Origin: Sindora glabra
Taxonomy: Eukaryota > Streptophyta > Magnoliopsida > Fabales > Fabaceae
Direction of reading: 5' to 3'
Assembly (NCBI GenBank): GCA_020226215.1
Contig: CM035233.1
Coordinates: 8,866,001-8,930,000 of the forward strand
DNA length: 64,000 bases
Shown here: piece by piece, positions 60,600-64,000 of the stretch
Numbering within the stretch: position 1 is the first letter of the stretch
Layout: each line of letters opens with the position of its first letter
Program-made: the position numbers and the translations under genes
Notes under the pieces: generated by a model
Database searches by the model: none
The model's input: the letters and a program-made list of their open reading frames with translations, nothing else
Told to the model about the DNA's origin: nothing

Positions 60600-61046
60600 A
60601 AATCGAATATTACTTATTGTTAAAACCGATGAAGGGAGCATGTTACTGTTTTCAAAAAATACAGTAACATGTTGCATTGTGACGATGGCATGCTTGTGTT
60701 TATTACGAAACAGCAACACCATGCATAAAACAAAGTAAATTGATGGAATGGGTGTCAAAATAATAATAGCAACCCAGAGAATCGAACATATTACTGTTTC
60801 ACGTATAAACAGTAACATATTCGATGTTACTGTTAAAACTGATGAAGGGAACATGTTACTATTTTCAGAAAATACAGTAACATATTGTATTGTGACTATG
60901 GCATGCTTGTGTTTGTTACGAAACAGCAACACCATGCATAAAATAAAGTAAATTGATGGAATGGGTATCAAAATAACAATAGCAACCCGGAGAATCGAAC
61001 ATGTTACTGTTTCACGTATAAACAGTAACATATTCGATGTTACTGT
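60600..61046. repeat. Palindrome-bearing tandem array 3 (2 x 213 bp) in a Ulp1 intron
   Basis: 'gttaaaac(c/t)gatgaaggga' recurs at 60619 and 60832. Each 213-bp copy has two palindromes ('atgttact(g/a)ttttca' with 'atacagtaacat', and TTACTGTTT-CACGTAT-AAACAGTAA), plus 'tacgaaacagcaacaccatg'. A further copy of the core follows at about 61037-61064. It lies inside the intron 60432-61123. The minus-strand frame of 168 residues here is only a reading of this duplication. Confidence 0.9.
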
Positions 61047-61123
61047 TTCTCATGACAGTAACATATTTTCTTGTACTAACATGTATCGGGCTTCATAATA
61101 AGTGGATATTTTCAGACTGTTAC

Positions 61124-62287
61124 CTAAAGCTGACTGATAAGTTGATTCTTCAGTTGACGTGTGAGGAGCTTCAGGTCCCACTTGAGGCATCTTAGGACTC
61201 TTTCGATGTGATGCCCACTCAGCATGCTTGTAATCTCACACAGCTAATACTGTCGACAATAAAACGTACATTTTGTCACGTTACTTTCCTTAGGAGTAAC
61301 AAAAAGAGCAAGAATAAATTCCTGTACGCAGTCATCAACATGAACCAAAAACTCACAAATAACTGTTAAATGAAATTACATTAACAATCGAAATGTCAAA
61401 AACTTTGGGTGACCATTCACAGACAGAGCAGGGACTTGTTACTGTTTTAGTATAAAACAGTAACATGAGCCAAGACTTGCAACAAACATACAATAAGGAG
61501 ACAGGAACATTCACTCAAATGAATAGAGATGAATGAAGGCAATGTAAACAATACGGACACGAAGTAAAAAGCAGTTTTGACATCTTTAACTTACTGGCAA
61601 TAGCATGACACAGCCGGTTACATTAGGGGTGCTATCCTTTTTGAGAGAATTCATTAGTTGGTCGTGAATGTGTTGTGACCACCCATATTGTGCTATTGCA
61701 TCTACATCCTCTACATATTTGATATATGACCAGCCCAATGTATGGGCCCTGTTTGGTATGAAGAGGGTAACTAGAAGCATCAATGTCATGAGGCGGGAGA
61801 CATCATGCATATCAGTCTCCGATGTTCCTCGCACTGCTCTTTCGAGTGCATTGAATATTATTGATTTACTCATCCGTGCTTTGCCATGGAAACACCTTAT
61901 GTCAAAATCTGACAGTGTCCTCTTCCCAGATGTTGTTTGGATGGGCTGGTCTCCATCTCTTATTCCAAAGATCAGCTTCACTGATGTTGGTGTTATTCTG
62001 AGATGTTCGCCCCCGATATTGAAATGATTATTCTTCTTTGAGAAGGTAGCAATTATGGACTGAATTTCAACATCGCTCTTCCGACACATGTTGCGATTCA
62101 GTTCCTTTGTTATTATTGCATTAATTAGGACCCAAAATGGGTTGTGTCGCAGCACCGTCGTGTGCTTGTCATCCAATTGAAGCTGGTCAACCTGCCTAAT
62201 GCATGCCAACAGATTCAACCTATATTGCTGGAATTTTTGGGTTTCTTCATTAGAATTATCTGCTTGTGTGAGTGCTTTAGCGCCTTT
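61124..62287 (-). pseudogene. N-terminal domain exons of the Ulp1-like gene (DUF1985-like)
   Basis: Exon 62287-61595 (231 codons, no stop) reads KGAKALTQADNSNEETQKFQ, then RHNPFWVLINAIITKEL, 'HFNIGGEHLRITPTSVKLIF', 'GIRDGDQPIQTTSGKR', and 'MTLMLLVTLFIPNRAHTLGW'. Exon 61249-61124 continues Y-stop-LCEITSMLSGHHIERVL and RCLKWDLKLL. The pattern resembles the plant N-terminal region of Ulp1-like proteins annotated as DUF1985 or a plant mobile domain. I recognise this by layout and motif feel only, so the family name is tentative. Function of the domain is not established. Confidence 0.75.
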
Positions 62288-62339
62288 CTGCTCAGGTCAA
62301 CGTCAAATCAAGCGTTAAATCAAGCATAAATAGACAAAA

Positions 62340-63500
62340 CGAGGTATGATAAATAATGCAACATCTAATTCTTTCTAGTGTGTTACTGTTACAGCAAGAA
62401 AAAGTAACACAATATAAAAAATGAGATATAAATGTTTAACAAAACTCTATTGAACAAACAACGAGTAAAAACATGAACAACATTGCAACATCGTGGGTAA
62501 GTGCTACTCTGTGAGGTATGAATAACAATGCAACATCGTGTCAGTCGTGTGTTACTGTTTCACCGAGAAACAGTAACATGAGCCAATAACCGAGATATAA
62601 CTGTCTTACAGATCTCTACTGAGTTGATAACGAGCAATAGGGACATAAGTATAGAAGGTGAGGTGTGATCAACAGTGGAGTTTCCAAGGAAACTCATGTT
62701 ACTGTTTCACCAAGAAACAGCAACATGAGCCAGAAATAGTAGATATATGAGTTTGACATCAATATACTACGTTGACATCAATATACTATGTTGTCAACAT
62801 GAGCCATAAATGTTTTACGAATCATAGGGAATGTTTTACGAGTTTGACATTAATATACTACGTTGACAGCACTCTGCTATATTGAAAAGGAACCAAAACA
62901 TGCACAAGTAGTTTCCATGGGGTCTAACTAACAATGCAACCTCGTGCTAGATCTTTGTTGTTGTTTCATCGAGAAACAGTAACATTAGCCAGGATTTGAG
63001 AAATAACCATTTTACGAATATCTACTGCGTTGATAACGAGGAGAAGGAACATAAGTTGAGAAAGTGATGTATGATTGACAGTGAAACCTACGAGAAATAA
63101 TATGTGACTGTTCCACAACGAAACCGTAACATGAATAAAAAATAAGAGATGCATGTTTAACAGAACTCTCCGGTGTTGACAACGATCAAAAACAACCATG
63201 AGCAGGCAAAACGCTACATAAGTGACAACGAAACCTCGTGGTAGTGGTGTGTTGCTGTTTCACCCAGAAACAATAACATGAGCCAAGAACTGAAACATAA
63301 CTATTTTACGAACCTCTACCGTGGTGACGTGGTAGTGTTTGGCCCGCAGACAGAGATGCTAGCACAAAAAACACAGGATATAGACAAGATGATTTGTGAC
63401 TAAACGAAAAACCTTGACAAAACCAACGTGATTACCCTATCAAAGACTAATGAAACGAGATGTTATTGTTTCCCTGAGAACAGTAACACCCACCACATTG
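62340..63500. repeat. Palindrome-bearing degenerate array 4 in a Ulp1 intron
   Basis: Palindromes start at 62382, 62551, 62698, 62957, 63104, 63251 and 63462; several spacings are 147 bp. The core is GTTACTGTTT-CACCGAG-AAACAGTAAC, usually followed by 'atgagcca' and a body with 'gatataactgt(c/t)ttac', 'ctctac', 'ttgataacgag' and 'tgcaacatcgtg'. The body is unrelated to arrays 1-3. It occupies most of the intron between exons 63748 and 62287. Confidence 0.88.
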
Positions 63501-63747
63501 TGGTGTTAAGCTTACAAATCAAATGTGATTAAAGGCAATGCCAATGGAAAAGCAAACAGATATTATGTGGAGTGACAGTAACATGCAACAAAGTATTTGG
63601 CATGTTGTGGTTGTACTAACTTCTAGGATTTCCCATCAACTTAACATAGGAACACAAATCCAAGAAAACTGTGACATTTTCATTGCACTTATAACTGAAG
63701 TACAATGCCTGTATTGAGTGAATGCTATAAAAAGGAGGTGGGTTTAC

Positions 63748-64000
63748 CTATGGACGACCCATTTGTGCGAGTTACTGTTTGATCTTGTTTTAGGCGTCCA
63801 ATATCGAAAAATGATGTTACCCGGTTGTTCACAGTCGTTTGGTGTCTTTTCTTGCTGTATTTGGCGATGATTTGCACGGTGTCTTCCTGCATCTTGAGAT
63901 CATTGGTACTGAGCTTTGAGATGGAATGCGAAGTGTTGTTACTGTTTCTGCCTTTTTGTGCCTGTCGAAATGCCCATCGCATGCGTCGTTTCGTATTCAG
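63748..64000 (-). pseudogene. First visible exon of the Ulp1-like gene, continues past the window
   Basis: The frame is open from the window edge to the donor GTAAAC at 63747. It reads RRMRWAFRQAQKGRNSNN and continues KYSKKRHQTTVNNRVTSFF and RLKQDQTVTRTNGSS. Basic clusters (KRRMR, KYSKKRH) could be nuclear signals. Two coding stretches ('RNSNN', 'DQTVT') are encoded by half-copies of the palindrome arm AAACAGTAAC. The phase fits the next exon only if a slightly later AG is used, so the join is uncertain. Confidence 0.6.

Larger units (their letters stand above)
58313..64000 (-). pseudogene. Ulp1-like cysteine protease (C48) pseudogene, 5' end beyond window
   Basis: Minus-strand exons, by GT-AG borders: 64000(edge)-63748, 62287-61595, 61249-61124, 60431-59535, 59439-59349, 59257-59119, 59037-58783, 58670-58537 and 58460-58313 (TGA). 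Joins within 62287-60431 and within 59257-58313 keep phase. The order is N-terminal plant-specific domain, coiled coil, Ulp1 peptidase: the layout of the large plant family of Ulp1-like genes, some of which travel inside Mutator-like elements (KAONASHI in Arabidopsis). Breaks: TAG 61246-61244 (in Y-stop-LCE, normally YWLCE), TAG 61126-61124, a frameshift near 59795, TGA 59758-59756, TAG 59638-59636 and a phase mismatch at the 59349/59257 junction. No transposase or TIR is seen nearby. Confidence 0.85.

Noticed and set aside
60525..61031. 168-residue minus-strand frame with a repeated 'MLLFIRETVT' block
   Set aside because: It is only a translation of the 213-bp duplication and its palindromes inside an intron. 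No family resemblance.
62966..63199. 77-residue minus-strand frame
   Set aside because: Reading of palindrome array 4 within an intron. It does not join to any exon.
58300..64000. Mutator-like element carrying the Ulp1-like gene (KAONASHI type)
   Set aside because: Gene type fits, but no terminal inverted repeat or 9-bp duplication is visible on the 3' side and the 5' side is outside the window, so I did not annotate an element.
1..64000. tRNA, rRNA, snoRNA or organellar DNA insertions
   Set aside because: None recognised by eye. The tRNA-like matches seen are retrotransposon primer-binding sites. A dedicated scan could still find degenerate ones.

Overview
The window is AT-rich, gene-poor nuclear DNA of a flowering plant, probably a eudicot. 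The evidence is nested Ty1/copia retrotransposons primed by initiator-Met tRNA, a PIF/Harbinger transposase with its Myb partner, a plant-type Ulp1-like gene with GT-AG introns, a MITE and many (AT)n and (ATT)n microsatellites. I see no intact host gene, rRNA, tRNA or organellar insert. Every coding region I could reconstruct is broken.

Layout. 1-9.85 kb: AT-rich DNA with microsatellites and nothing codable. 9.85-52.5 kb: a non-coding repeat unit several kb long, present in at least four partial copies (R1-R4) sharing the same ordered landmarks. It has been cut up by a 171-bp MITE (19.2 kb) and four LTR elements. Copia-A (24979-38172, + strand, 3' part lost) is split by copia-D (27050-36278, - strand, TSD ATCAT). 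Copia-C (39790-43711, - strand, TSD TTTTT) sits inside R4. Copia-B (44310-51329, + strand) is a sister of copia-A and itself carries a 1.63-kb solo LTR (48324-49956, TSD AGTAG). Copia-A and copia-B occupy the same nucleotide of the repeat unit and share inactivating integrase changes, so the element was already dead when unit plus element was duplicated.

52.7-55.9 kb: a decayed PIF/Harbinger element, with a DDE transposase (triad still readable) followed by a Myb/SANT-like accessory gene. Both carry premature stops that are explained almost entirely by C-to-T or G-to-A changes. 58.3-64.0 kb, minus strand, tail-to-tail with the Harbinger genes: a multi-exon Ulp1-like (C48 peptidase) pseudogene. 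It has a DUF1985-like N-terminal exon, a long coiled coil and catalytic C-terminal exons, and it runs off the window.

The most unusual signal is a short palindrome, TGTTACTGTTT - about 7 nt - AAACAGTAACA, or its AT-shifted form GTTACTATTT/AAATAGTAAC. It occurs dozens of times in four tandem arrays whose unit bodies look unrelated: 13.98-15.46 kb, 56.2-58.0 kb (155-bp units in a 465-bp higher-order pattern), 60.6-61.05 kb (213-bp unit) and 62.4-63.5 kb (about 147-bp unit). Single copies lie in Ulp1 introns, including one at a splice acceptor, and half-copies lie in a coding exon. Several arm changes are matched on the other arm. I do not recognise this as a named repeat family; it is my best candidate for an undescribed system.
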